This document shows, one piece after another, positions 34,006 through 45,955 of a stretch of 64,000 nucleotides of DNA. A program made the position numbers and the translations under genes. Under the pieces are notes generated by a model. It made no database searches and was not told the DNA's origin. It saw only the letters and a list, made by a program, of their open reading frames with translations. Source of the stretch: Allacma fusca (taxonomy: Eukaryota > Arthropoda > Collembola > Symphypleona > Sminthuridae); the NCBI GenBank assembly GCA_947179485.1, contig OX359245.1, positions 57,461,067 through 57,525,066 on the forward strand, in the 5' to 3' direction. Every line of letters starts with the position of its first letter. The stretch's first letter is position 1.

Positions 34006-34067
34006 TTAAATCTTGACGTGAAAACCCCGTATTGGATATAAAATTTTAAATCACTAAAAGAAAGCAT
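34006..34067 (-). pseudogene. Stub of a further receptor gene (20 codons of exon 1)
   Basis: Reading left from the ATG at 34067 gives MLSFSDLKFYIQYGVFTSRF, the first 20 residues of the receptor family. Similarity then stops abruptly at about 34006 and joins the TTCCTAGTGAAT minisatellite of the neighbouring unit. The 5' flank of this lost gene (34068-34600) is intact. A deletion must have removed the rest of the gene and its downstream spacer. Confidence 0.8.
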
Positions 34068-34608
34068 TTTGGTTTCTTTAAAATAAACTGATGCACTTTT
34101 ATTTTCTAGATGTTTGCTACATTAAAGGTGTAGTTTTACTGCTGTCGTCTCAAATCGATGAACCATACTGACATTTATGTAAGCCAAGACCTCATGAGTG
34201 GAAATGAATGCTCTGAGCCGGAATGGGCAAATAAGTGCAATTGTCTATCCAGCAGGTAATTTATTGACACATTTATTTAACTAAAAACTTACGATAAAGG
34301 AAATTTGTGATTTTTTCGAAAACTATTTAGCTTAAATGGCTTGAGAAATCATTTTTCTGTAAATGTTTCTTTGAATAATTCGCTTTGCTAATAATCACAC
34401 CATTACTTATCGAATTCCAAAAATTCACCAGAATACTATCAATTGACAGCACTTGAACCTGTGTATCGAAAATTGGACTTCTTTATATCATGACGAGCAA
34501 ACACGGGGTGCCAGGGAGTTACTTAATAATATTTAATGAAGGGATGACTTTAATTTGTCACAACGTTATTTAGAAAAATATTTCACAAAAACTACATTTG
34601 GTTTACAG
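34068..34608. repeat. Orphan receptor 5' flank
   Basis: Upstream flank of the stub gene, homologous to 15279-15690. Shared blocks include CATACTGACATTTATGTAAG, GGGTGCCAGG and AATGAAGGGATGACTTTAAT. No other gene. Confidence 0.6.
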
Positions 34609-34613
34609 TTTAC

Positions 34614-35460
34614 TGTCGCCGACTGACCCGGTGGCAACAACAACCCGGCCAGCAATAGCTCACGCAGAGTAAAACAAAGAACAAAGTCGACTGTAGGAAA
34701 AATTCTACCAATTTCCTCCCACTATATATGGACAATGAATGGGTGTAAAATCCACTAGGTGTTTTGTGAAAATTAAGTATTTCAATTTTAATTATCAATT
34801 TCTTGAACGATCTCACAATCAGTAAATAGACTTTTCACTTAAGACAATTTTCTAGGTAAAATATTTCATTTGACAGGGAAATTATATTTAAATTGAACTC
34901 AACACAAAATAAAATACTTTGACAAAATTCCAAGAAAGTTTACTTTCAAAAATAACAGAAGTCAAAAAGAAATAACTTTAAGGAAAATAATTAGGAAAGT
35001 GCGGAGAGATTTACAAGTCCACCTTGACTCTCCGGCTTTAGGACGATGATTAAATTCTACTCATCTAGTTCATTCCGAAGGGGACTATAGTAAAATATCC
35101 ACTTCGTAATACAAAACGTTCAGCTCTTAACAAAAATTAATATTGTCATAACCTAACAGTCACACTTATTATTAGTGCTGCATTCCTAGGTAATCTTGAC
35201 ACCCTGAGGACTTGAACACCTGATCCCAGAACGTTCCTTTTCTCCAACTCCTCCAGCATTCCTGGTAATTCCATAGCCAGAGGCATTGCACAATTTATTT
35301 ATAGCTGCACCTTCTTCCTTGTTCGCTGGTACTGCTTCCTCATTGGCTCTCTCTCCTAACTCTATCGTTTTCTGAACATCTGAGTTGGGAATGTCAGCCA
35401 TCTTACCATGTTCATTACTAACTCCATCTATAACGAAATTCTTTGCGTGCTGTGACGACA
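34614..35460. mobile_element. 847-bp TG...CA insertion, possible solo LTR
   Basis: The insertion breaks the copied flank: the paralogue near 15680 reads straight from TTTTGCAG to TAATATTC. Termini are TGTCGCCGACTGA and GCTGTGACGACA (TGTCG...CGACA). They are flanked by TTTAC on both sides (34609-34613 and 35461-35465), which fits a 5-bp LTR duplication. A 7-bp reading, TTTACAG, is also possible. A TATA-like ACTATATATGG lies at 34721. The 91-codon minus-strand frame (35461-35186) is not recognised. Confidence 0.5.
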
Positions 35461-36538
35461 TTTACAGTAATATTCAATGATATTCACACTCACATGCCTG
35501 CATAAGAAATGAACGTTTTTTTAAACTCAAAAATACTACATAAGTAAAATTGATATAATGCTTGAATAAGATTTTTTTGTTACTTTGCTAAAATAGTTCA
35601 ATGGTTTGATTTTACATTGCTTTATCTAAAAAACAGTTGTGGAGAGTGAACGTACCCAATTGGGTCACTTACTATATAAACTCACGAATTTCTTTAACCG
35701 ACTTATTTCCTCCATTATTATGCATTCAATTATAAGTAAAAAAGAAATTCACGATGCACATGTACAGTTTTACGCTTAGAACCATGAATTATGATTAAAA
35801 TTTCATTAAAACCATTTTCATGACCTCGATGCAAATTTGAATTCAGTTTTGAGAGTTTTTAAAACTTCAACTGCGACTGCTAAAGATGATTATTTTATCC
35901 ATTTTTTCCTCACTTCCTCGCATATTCTGAGGAACTTCCCATCTGGATTAAAACATTTTTGTCTTTTTTTAGACCTTTTGTTTATAATTGTGAGAATAAA
36001 GTAGTCATTTTAAGTAATCGAGATTCGGTTAGGTAATATTATATATGTAAGCCTATTTTTAATGTGCAGGAGCTTAATCCATATTTTATAAATTTACCAG
36101 AGTTTATAATCTAAAATTATTTTTTGGGTAGGTGTAAATCCCTGGAAGATATTTTATGTATGCATGAATTGCTCACCAATAATTTCTTGCTCCATAGCTG
36201 AATGCCAAATTATTGATTATGCTAATTTTTGCTTAGTGATTATTGACACTCTAGGGAAAACTTATGTTTCCAACCCGACCACTTCACGTTCTTTGGGTTG
36301 TGAGCCCAACTGTTATCGTAGTTTAATGAAGCAAATATTAGAAAATATGAAAAAGAGTTAAAAAGACAAAAAATATATTTTACAACGTAAATTTTGTTGT
36401 TTCCAAAACAAGTTATATTTTTCATGGTAGGTTTTACAGAACAAGCGAGACAGATACAGTTGAAGTTTTGAACTAGAAATCATTTTTGATTACTACATTC
36501 AATCCCACAGCCATAAACTAATGATATACAGTGAATTT
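35461..36538. repeat. Copied receptor flank, no gene
   Basis: Bases 35461-35900 continue the upstream flank seen at 15690-16060. From about 35900 to 36538 the sequence is AT-rich without a recognisable gene; the 65-codon frame at 36164 has no support. Confidence 0.45.
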
Positions 36539-37366
36539 CCTATATAGTGGTTTCCAAGGGAGTGACAAATTCCTGCCACTATATAGGGATGCCACTGTAT
36601 GTGACTAATGGTTAACTATGTACTATTAATGTTTATAGACAATAACTGTAGCTAAATACATTTACAGAATACTCAAAATTATGAGGTATCAGCCTCATTG
36701 AGTTTAAGATATTCAGTAACTTTAGTTTTCCTCATAATATTAATAATGATAGTCGTAACAAACTTTTCGACTGCAATGTCACCATTCCAGAAACCAAATT
36801 CCTGGAATTATGTTAATGGGAATTACTTTCACTGAGTACTCTGCGGTTTTGTCACTATGAGGTTTTGCTTTTTTATTTATTTTATTATTTTGAAAAGGTT
36901 TTTTTAAAAATCAACGCGAATTGAAACTTATTAGAAGTGAGCCCAGACAAAAATGGCAATGATTTGTGTTATAACTTCGTTTTAACTTAAGTCACGGATC
37001 ATATGACGTAAATCCAGCTAATCATACCAGGGCTTCAGTAAACCAAAATATTAATCAAACTGTATTAACATTTGAAATTAAAATTGAACCAACCGAGATA
37101 AGCATTATTAATCGCCCGCACGTTTTATAACATCATGTTATACTTTTGTAGCCATTATCTAGCCAATTTTATGCCAACTTCCATTATAATTTCGCATTGT
37201 CTGGGCCACCGTAACACATAATAGTACCATTATAGAGGGAATACCATTATAGCGGGTACCACTATACTGTATACCTTTAACATTGCAAATTTCTAGGGAG
37301 GGTTTTTTGATGCCATTAAAGAGGGAATGCCATCTAAGAGGAAACCACTATATGGGAAATTCACTG
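36539..37366. mobile_element. pogo/Tigger-like MITE, copy 1 (828 bp)
   Basis: Termini CAGTGAATTTCCTATATAGT and the near-complement ending GGGAAATTCACTG, flanked by TA on both sides (36537-36538 and 37367-37368). CAGT ends with TA duplication are typical of pogo-type Tc1/mariner elements. Further inverted CCACTATA/TATAGTGG words lie within 80 bp of each end. No transposase frame is visible. Confidence 0.8.
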
Positions 37367-37368
37367 TA

Positions 37369-38467
37369 CCTTGAAACGGAAAAATTATTGAACATAATTT
37401 ATTGAAACAACCAAAGAAGAACATTACATGGCTGAATTATTGTGAATATTTTTTTAATAATTGCTTCAAGAAACTCCAACAGCTAAAAGCCAATTACCTC
37501 AGAGAATAGTTTCTATCGAAGTCATTACTAAGGAGTAACACTAGCCTATAGTAATAATTTCTTACTTAATTTCAAAAATGTACATACATATATCAATTTA
37601 ATATTATTAGCCTATTGTAGCCACTAATGCCAGAAAAGAGACCGAGCTGCTCTGCGTTCAAAGAGGAGAGATTTTTAATATGCTGATAATTTATTCGACA
37701 ATAGTTTATTATAATTTTACAACTTATTTAAAATCGAGAAATGTCATTACTTTCGGTATTTGCTAACACCGGAGCTGAAACACAGTTACTGTTATTAGTA
37801 AATGGGGTTCTTTTTTAAAAATTAATAGACACGCAACATTTGAAGGGAACTTTTGTATTTTTACCTCTACTACAAGATTTTCAGTATAGCTTAGAGTTTA
37901 TTAAAATGGTTTAATGGTAACAAGAAGGTTACTACAAAAACTAATTCTTTCTCTGCTTCATATTTATGTCTTCTATCAACCAAATTTTGACCCAATTCAG
38001 TACAAGATAATTTTTGGAAAATCGGGAAATTTATGCGTTGGGAATAATCAAGCGCGGTTGTGATTTAGATGTCTCCAAATCAGCCAAGTGAAATCTCCCC
38101 AATGAACATTAAATTATGCACAACCAGAGTGGTCTAGCTCTACAAGTTCCTAACTACCTTCGTTGTGGGATATGGGATAGACCCGAAATATTACGCACAA
38201 TAAAACCAAAAAGCCTTTCTTGTGCACACAATGTAATTTACTTACACACCATTTTTTACCAGCTTTGTAAGAACAGCTTCCTTAAATAACTGTATCTAGT
38301 GTTCCCTCGAAAAGCAGGCTGGTTAAAGCTGTTGGACAGTTCAAAAACCACCGGTTGATTAGGTAAAAGTCAGAAAAAATTTAAAATAAGGAAAATAATT
38401 TTGCAAATTAGCCAACAAAATACCTTATCCGCAATGATCAGTCATGGAAAATTATTCATTTCTGGGA
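37369..38467. repeat. 3' flank of receptor E, no gene
   Basis: Homologous in order to 27756-28580 and 26060-26480 (CTGATAATTTATTCGACA, TTTTGACCCAATT and TTGTGATTTAGATGTCTCC blocks). No coding region is supported. Confidence 0.5.
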
Positions 38468-40111
38468 TCACAGGTGTGAACTGATCAAAAGTGTAGCAAC
38501 AGCTCTGATAATGAAGTCAATGTAGATTGGCGAGGACTCTCTCTCCATTGTGTGAAAGTTACCGACTTTGATGCCTATATTTTCAATGGATCTGACTTGC
38601 CTCTTCAGAATTGCAGCCTCTTTTATATACATTCTTGTAAGCATTGAACATCTTACCAATTCATTTTTTAAAGTACTAATGCATTCAGGAATGTTAAAGG
38701 CTTTTCCGAAAGTTGCCGTAAAAATAAAAATTGTGTAGAAGCCGATATCCAGGAAGAACAACGATGCAATCGGATGTTTAGAATATGACTTGATAGAAAC
38801 AAAACAAGATGCCACCGATCCAATTAAAAAGGTTTGCTTAATGATGTAAACTACTGGGGAATACCCTGAGTTGAACAATCTGACGAACAGTTTCACAAAT
38901 CTGCATCGAGCATAGCAACGTTTCAAGGTGATTCTTAATGGTTTTTGCTTCCTGTAAAACAGCATTTGCATTTTATCATTGAACAATCAAAGGCATTTTC
39001 TGCAATGATTACTATTAGTTATTAAATAATATTTTTATAATTCATTGCAATAACTATGTTTACGAAATACAATATTATGTAATTATCTATCTATACTAGA
39101 CAACAATTTGAAAATATATCATTCCAAAGCACACTAATTAAAACCTCAAACGCCAATTACTAAAACACTAAAGGAAGTATTCCTTTCATCTAATTTTTTC
39201 GAAACCAACGAAAGTCCTGATAAATATTGGAAATTCAAGGTAGTAATGTATACATACCTCAACTGAGTCATGTTGCAATTTACAATATGACTGATTTTCT
39301 CCAAAAACAAGAGCATATTTTCCATTGCTAGTACGACACTGGCACCTGCTGAGTGGGTTGTAACAGCATCAGGTATGAAGAGGGTTATACAAAACCAAGG
39401 ATTTTGCCATGCTTTGGGCAGCATCTGGTAAAGGAGAAGTCTTTTACAGATAAACGGTGCTAATGCCATGAAGACACTAATTAGAATAGGTGCTGCACAA
39501 GGAGACCAGATGGCAACCAGTTCTTTCCCAGAAAATTCCTTCCAATGTTTCCTTTGTGATGACCCTATGAAAATATACTCGCATAAATGTTTCCCCACAG
39601 TTAAAACACAACTATATTCATTTTCCCAGACATGACATAAAAAGGATTATTTAACTAGGAATATTTGAAACAATTTCTATGCAACGATACAACGATCATA
39701 TAATAAAGTAAAACTGCAGTATGGCCAGAAAATGTAATCACCTTTTTGTTCTTCTTCGAAGATGAAATTAAAAATGGTTATTGTCACCTCTGGGTTTCGG
39801 ATAATTGCAAATGTCTCAACTGAAATGCTCATACTGAGTGCTATAATGTGCAATAGGTGCAGCCCCAGGTCATAAATTGTCGGCTGTTCATCATGTTCTG
39901 ATGTTAAAATTGCAAAGAAATAAAGGCTTAAGACCAACCGAAGGTGCTTATGAAAATGAAATAGAAGCCACAAGTTCTTTCTCAAATTTGTTGCCGGCTT
40001 CAAGTAAACCCTTTGCCCTTTAATATGAATAACTTTTAATGGAAGCAAATTAATTCTGGACATAAAATCCGTGTATTGGATATAAAATTTTAAATCATGA
40101 GAGGAAAGCAT
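38468..40111 (-). CDS. Gustatory-receptor-like 7TM protein E (386 aa, 3 exons)
   Basis: Exons 40111-39742, 39564-39258 and 38951-38468 (370, 307 and 484 nt) with conserved GT-AG sites and phases 1 and 2; one open frame of 386 residues. Seven hydrophobic segments are in the same places as in copy B. It is more diverged from B and D than they are from each other (for example YTDFMSRINLLPLKVIHIKG in exon 1 and RCYARCRFVKLFVRLFNSGY in exon 3). The C terminus NFHTMERESSPIYIDFIIRA is unchanged. Its 5' flank carries a 914-bp hAT MITE at 40572. Family assignment as for copy B. Confidence 0.7.
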
Positions 40112-40571
40112 TTTAATTTCTGGAGTTTAAAATGACTCTTACAGTTGTATTTTCCCAAAGTTTACTACTTTACAAGTGAAACTTTACTGCCGCCTGCACA
40201 AAATGTTGGATCATGCTGACGTTTATGTAAGCCAAGATCTCACGATTGGAAGAGATTGCTCTTCGTCTGAAGGGGCAAATAAGGGCAATTTTCTAAACAG
40301 CGGACAATTTATTTTCCAATTTATTTAGCTAAACATTAAATGGCAACGGAAATTGGTAATTCCGCCGAAAATTGTTTTAGGTTCAGTAGTTTAAGAAACC
40401 CGTAACTATTCCTTTAAGTAATTTCCTGAGCTAATCATGACACCATTGCTTATAGAATTCACAAGAGTGCTTTCAATTGACAGTACTAGACCCTGTGTAT
40501 CAAAAATTGGACTTTCTTATTTCATGATGGGGTTTAAGGTAGGCTACTTAATTAGATTCAATAAATGGATG

Positions 40572-41485
40572 TATACTTGCAGCCGTTCAGTTCATAAAGG
40601 GGTGAACTGAACTGAACTAGCCCTTATTCTTATTGTTTTTGAATGAATTTGAACGAACTAGCTAAATGCAAACTTTTGATTGAATGAATTTGAATTGAAC
40701 TCAGAAGAACTTATTTTGAATGTGAACGAACGTTCATCATACGTTCAAGTGGCGCAAATTGAACTGAATTGAACTTAAGAGTCAAGGTTTGAATATAAGT
40801 TCATATAATCATGAACACAAAACGAATATTATACAAAATATCTCTAAATTGCATGAAATATTTTTTTTGTAATCTTAAAAGATAGCAGCCAGGTTTTTGA
40901 TAATACATTTCAATGACATTAAATTACAAATCAATCAAATTGCTCACATGTAAACAGACTTTTACATTCAAGAACGAGTATTCAGCACATTTTGGCCGAA
41001 GTTGCATGAATTTAAAAGCCCAATAATTGTAAGCATAGTTGTATGATTTATTAATTTAGAAGCGCTTGGTTTTTTTACATTGATTGTTTATCAGAAAGCT
41101 CAAATTCAATGCTGCTTTCAAAACACCGGAGTTTTGAAAGCAGTTATTTAATCAGTCATTTTGCAAAAAAATCTTGCTTCAGTCAAAGCTCCAAACTATA
41201 AAAATAAAAATAAATGTCACTTAAATATATCCCAATTTACACGCTAATGACAGATAAAGTGAACTGAACTGAACGGCCGAAAAGTATATAATGAATTAAA
41301 TTGAACTTTGAAAAAATACTGCAAGAATTAACTGAACTGAACGTAACGACTGGAAAATACGCAGTGAATTGAACTGAACTAGGACAGGATTTTAATAAAG
41401 GGAACTGAACTTAACTGAACGGCACAAAAAATTTTGGGATGTGAATGGAACTGAATTTGAACTTTGGACCAAAACTGCAAGTATG
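40572..41485. mobile_element. hAT-type MITE with GAACTGA words (914 bp)
   Basis: Inverted termini ATACTTGCAG and CTGCAAGTAT, flanked by an exact 8-bp duplication AATGGATG (40564-40571 and 41486-41493). The left 200 bp and right 250 bp are packed with GAACTGAACTGAAC and TGAATTTGAA words; the middle is AT-rich and non-coding. The same flank without insertion is found near 15620 and 34540 (TTTAATGAAGGGATGACTTT). Confidence 0.88.
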
Positions 41486-42063
41486 AATGGATGAATGTAA
41501 TTTGTCACAACTTTATTTAAAAAAAATATTTCTCAAAGCCTATATTAGGTTTAGAATAATATTCAATGATTTGCACCTTTATATTTCAGTATAAGAAATA
41601 GTTTTTTATTAAGTTAAAAATTTTACACGAGTATAGCAGACAAATTTGAATAATTCATTTTTGTTAATATGGGTAAGTAGTTTAGGGGTTTCTTTTCACA
41701 TTGCTTTGTTTAAAAAACAGTTCTGAAAGGTGAACTTACCCAATTAGGCCACTTCTTATATAAACTCACCAATTTCTTTAACCACCTTGTTTTCGTAATT
41801 ATAAGTAAAATAGAAATTCATTTGGTATTACCCATACGAACTATGATTAAAATTTCCATAAAACCATTGTTGTGTACTCTACTGCTACAACCGAACCTAC
41901 TTTTTACCTGACTTTTTAAAATTTCAATTGCGACTGTGTTAAAAATTATTTGATAGATTTTTTCTTACTGGTTGTTGTTGACAGGTCGATTTTAGAAACG
42001 CGAACGGGACTTCATATTTAATGAAAGTGTCGGAGACAAAGTTGAATGTGCGACATTTGGGAT

Positions 42064-42260
42064 AGTGGTCGAACCAGTTCAGTTTAAATTGCATTTTACA
42101 ATACAGATCAGTTCAATTCAGTGATTTTTCAATTCAATTCGACCGTTTAATGAACCGAATGATTCAATTTACCTGCTGAATTGAATTGAATAATTTTCTT
42201 CGAATTTCAATTCAAAATAATTTCAGGTTTAATCAAAGCCGAAATTGTAAGAATAAGTCA
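42064..42260. mobile_element. One-ended fragment of the ATTCGATT-word hAT family
   Basis: AGTGGTCGAACCAGTTCAG at about 42065 is followed by arrays of TTCAATTC words. This resembles the left end of the elements at 7510 and 50531. No right terminus was found, so the copy is truncated. Bases 41494-42063 are copied receptor upstream flank. Confidence 0.5.
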
Positions 42261-42339
42261 AGCACCATCTTTGAATCAATGTAACCAGTATCAAACGTGT
42301 GTTAAGAATCTGTTTTAGGGTGGCGTCAGTCCCACCCGA

Positions 42340-42560
42340 AATGTCAGATGAAGCAATTATTTCGTCCGAAACTTATCCGACACTTTTCGGATCGAATAGA
42401 ATGGCCATTCCAAAATTTCGAATGGTCCATTATCCGATCCTATCCGCGGATACCCGAATTTTCGAAGAAACAAGTACCTTTGTATCAGTTTATGCACGGA
42501 CAGAACAAATTAATTATCCTAGATTTATCATATCCAAAAATTTGGTGATCGAAAATTTAA
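42340..42560. mobile_element. Fragment with GGAT/ATCC and CCGAA words
   Basis: Words such as TTATCCGA, CGGATCGAATA and CGCGGATACCCGAA resemble the array at 49660-49885, suggesting a further miniature family. Ends and duplication are not visible. Confidence 0.35.
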
Positions 42561-42628
42561 CTTTTCTATTTCTGCGATTCGGGTTCATTGGAATATGTGC
42601 TGGTCAAATACATTTATAGTTACATGCA

Positions 42629-43052
42629 ATGTTGGGGCAGAAGCTGGTCATGCTGTATAATGCACACTTCTGCTCACAACAACAATGCCCTCTTTCGCAC
42701 TCCTCTGCCGAAGCCTCATCGTGTAATAGAGTGGGCCTCAGTAGAGGTTTCAACGCTTCTGAGCGGCCTCATTGCATGAATGCCAACGGTCAACGAGGAT
42801 TCCTTCCTCGCCCCAACTACCATGACCAGTCTGATCGAGAGCATCATTACGTAAGCAACACTTCAATCTCTGTCAAAGTGTGCTTTGGCTACGGCCTTTT
42901 TTAATCTCACCTCATTGTCAGCCATTGACATTTTGTGCAATAATAATCCTCTGAGAAGTGAAAATTTGTTTATTGCAGACTGAACGAGCATCAGACCCAC
43001 GGACAATATCTACTTCCATTCGGGAGTGAACTACTTCTGTGCAACAGTTCAT
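42629..43052. other. GC-richer island of unknown origin, LTR-like ends
   Basis: This piece is clearly richer in G and C than its surroundings. It begins TGTTGGGGCAGAAGC and could end CTGTGCAACA (a TGTTG...CAACA pair), with an AATAATAA polyadenylation-like stretch near 42940. No flanking duplication was found, and the overlapping frames (42588-42904 and 43026-43539) match nothing I know. It may be a solo LTR or a piece of a retroelement. Confidence 0.3.
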
Positions 43053-43485
43053 ATTGACTTAAGTATCTATATGGTGAATATTGTGAATAAATCCATTATA
43101 GAAAATAATTCAAATCTTGCATTTTCTTCAGTACAAGTGCAACTAGTTACTCTTGCTCACATACTCATTGGAGCACCCTCACATACAAACCCATACATAA
43201 AAAACATTGTACTACTCCTCATTTCGAGCTGGTCAAAATCAGTCATTTTCCAGCAACCTGCACTCGAGCACTTCGAACCTACCAAAGTATCATTCATTAA
43301 ATTTCATAATAGTAACCCGTTCGCTACAGAACATGCAAATTTACTTTCATTTTTTGCCAACACAAATGATTCACAAGAAGTACAATATTGTACCTCAGAG
43401 ATATTTTTATCTCAAGTGGTACAAAATTGTGTGCCTTGTGAAACATAAATCGTGGCAATATGTAATCTGGTTATATAATCAGAGC

Positions 43486-43740
43486 TGTGTTCGGGTCAAG
43501 TCAATTCGAGTTCCGAACTTGAACTTGACCTGCACTTGAACTAGCAAGTCTAAATTTGCATGGACACGAACTTGGTATTTTGAATCTTATCAAGTCCTTG
43601 ACCATTCATATAATTTTAACCAAGTATATTTTGAGGTACCTGAACTTGAAATAGTACCTGCATTTCGATTCCAAAATTGTGTAACCCGAACTTGAACTCA
43701 AACTTGAATTGCAAGTATTACAAGTAATTTTTTAAAATAT
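43486..43740. mobile_element. Miniature-element fragment with CTTGAACTTGAC words, copy 1
   Basis: Text such as CCGAACTTGAACTTGACCTG recurs nearly identically at 58731, followed in both places by CACTTGAACT and a CAAGT-rich stretch. I take these as two copies of one element family; no terminal duplication could be fixed. Confidence 0.45.
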
Positions 43741-43880
43741 ATAATTTCATTACATAATTTCTGCAACACCACTAAAATTACATTTTACGAAACAAGTTGT
43801 GGTGAATATTTTAATAATACAAAAAATTACTTCACTCCAGAGCCAAAGGAACATAGATGAAACAAGGAAGAGCGGAAGTA

Positions 43881-44680
43881 CAGTGAATTTCCCATATAGT
43901 GGTTTCCTCTTAGATGGCATTCCCTCTTTAATGGCATCAAAAAACCCTCCCTAGAGGTTTGCAATGTTAAAGCCATACAGTATAGTGGCACCCACTACAG
44001 TGGTATTCCCTCTATAATGTCACTATTTTGTGTTACAGTGGCTCAGACAATGCGAAATTATAATGGCAGTTGGCATAAATTAGCTAGATAATGGCTACAA
44101 AAGTATAACATGATGTTGTAAAACGTGCAGGCGGTTAATAATACTTATGTCGGTTGGTTCAATTTTAATTTCAAATGTTAATACAGTTTGATTATTATTG
44201 TGGTTTACTGACACCCTGGTATGATTAGCTGGATTTACCGCATATGATCCGTGTCTTAAGTTAAAACGAACAGTTATAACACAAATCATTGCCATTTTTG
44301 CCTTCGCTCACTTCTAATAAGTTTCAATTCGTGCTGGTTTTTTTAAATAAATTGAATTATTATATGGAAGATTTAAAATGACATTAAACAGACAGTCAAG
44401 CAAAACTTCATTGTGAAAAAAACCACAGAGTACTCAGTGGAAGTAATTCCCATTGCCATAATTCCAGGATTTTGGTTTCTGGAATGGTGACATTGCAGTC
44501 GAAAAGTTTGTTACGACTAATATTATTAATAGTATGAGGGAACCTAAAGTTATTGAACATCTTAAACTCAATGAAGCTTAGCATACCTCATAATTTTGAG
44601 TATACTGTAAAAATAAATAAATTTATAAATGTATTTAGTTACAGTTATTGTCTAAAAACATTAATAGTATATGGTTAATA
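43881..44680. mobile_element. pogo/Tigger-like MITE, copy 2, inverted and truncated
   Basis: Begins CAGTGAATTTCCCATATAGT right after TA (43879-43880) and is homologous to the complement of 36539-37366. The right end stops at about 44680 (GGTTAATATACAGG), missing roughly the last 70 bp, including the second terminus. A 66-codon minus-strand frame inside it is chance. Confidence 0.75.
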
Positions 44681-44689
44681 TACAGGAGT

Positions 44690-45955
44690 CGAGCTAAATT
44701 TGACATGTCAAGAGGAAATGATGATCCATAGAGGATGATATTCCATTTTAGTAACATTTATTCTAGCAACAATTTGTTTTTTGAAAATATACAAACGGGT
44801 CATTTTACAATTTAGTACTAGATTGCATAATATAACGAACCCTCTGTCAAAATTGTCAGGTATTCAAATTGACGGTATTTGACTATTTTCTAATTTGACG
44901 ATCAATCGTAAAAATACTGTAAGTACAACAGATAGATAAATATATATAAGTGTAAACTTGCTAACATCTAAACATTCCTAATATTCCGTAAATAGCGGGA
45001 CATCCATATTATATTTTAAATCAAGCACGCTTTCTTATTTTCGCATTTCCAGACGGTACTGTAGCAGTAGGATTTATCTCTTATATAACGTATGGTTTTA
45101 TCATTTTTGAAAACAATCTTTTCAAATATCAATGATCTAATAGAGAACTTGCTTGTACATAAAAGTGCTCTGTATTAATTCTAAATCGTCTCATTAACTT
45201 GAGTTAATACTGTAATACAAAGATAACTGTAAAATTCATCTTTTATCAGCACTTGAGGCTGCCTCACTAAGAACTTAATTATCCTCTCAATAGTTTCTTC
45301 TGTTGACTTAAAATGTCCACAAATTTGATATTATTACGCGTACAAATACAAAACTAACTAATGCCAGCGGACAGATGCTGCTGATTCCGAGACGAAAGTT
45401 TTTCAAGGAAATTTATTTGACAACAGTTTATTACAATTTCACAACTAGTTTAAACACGATTAAGTATTTTCCGTGGCAGTGTGCCACTACTAATATCGGT
45501 ATTTGATCACAGGGCAACTGAAGCGCAGTTACTAATAATAGTAAATAGTTATTTTATTTAACAATTTTAGAAACAATCGAGATTTGAATGAACTCTTTGC
45601 ATAGTTTTACTATACAGCAAGCATTGTCAGTATCGCTTGGGATTATTAAATGCACAGTTACTTTGAAAATGAATTATTGTTGATTGCCTGCGAAAACAAG
45701 CAGCATGACTTGAAAAATAGTTTAAAGTATTGTAATGTTCGCTTGCTTGTACCCACAATGTACTTGCACATAATTTTTGGGCAAATTTTGGAGTGCAGCA
45801 TCTTCAAATATCTAGTACCTAGTGGTCCCCGGAAACCAGACTAGTTCAAGCAATGGATACAATTCAAATGAAAATTGTTCAGTAGGTAATAGCAAAGCTG
45901 CCAACAAAAATTGATACCCGGAACAATCGGGCATGGAAATTATTCATTTCTGACA
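44690..45955. repeat. 3' flank of receptor F, no gene
   Basis: Bases from about 45280 onward match other receptor 3' flanks (GTGATCAC-type and GGCAGTGTG..ACTA blocks, CAGTTACTAATAATAGTAAA). No coding region; bases 44690-45280 show nothing recognisable. Confidence 0.4.
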
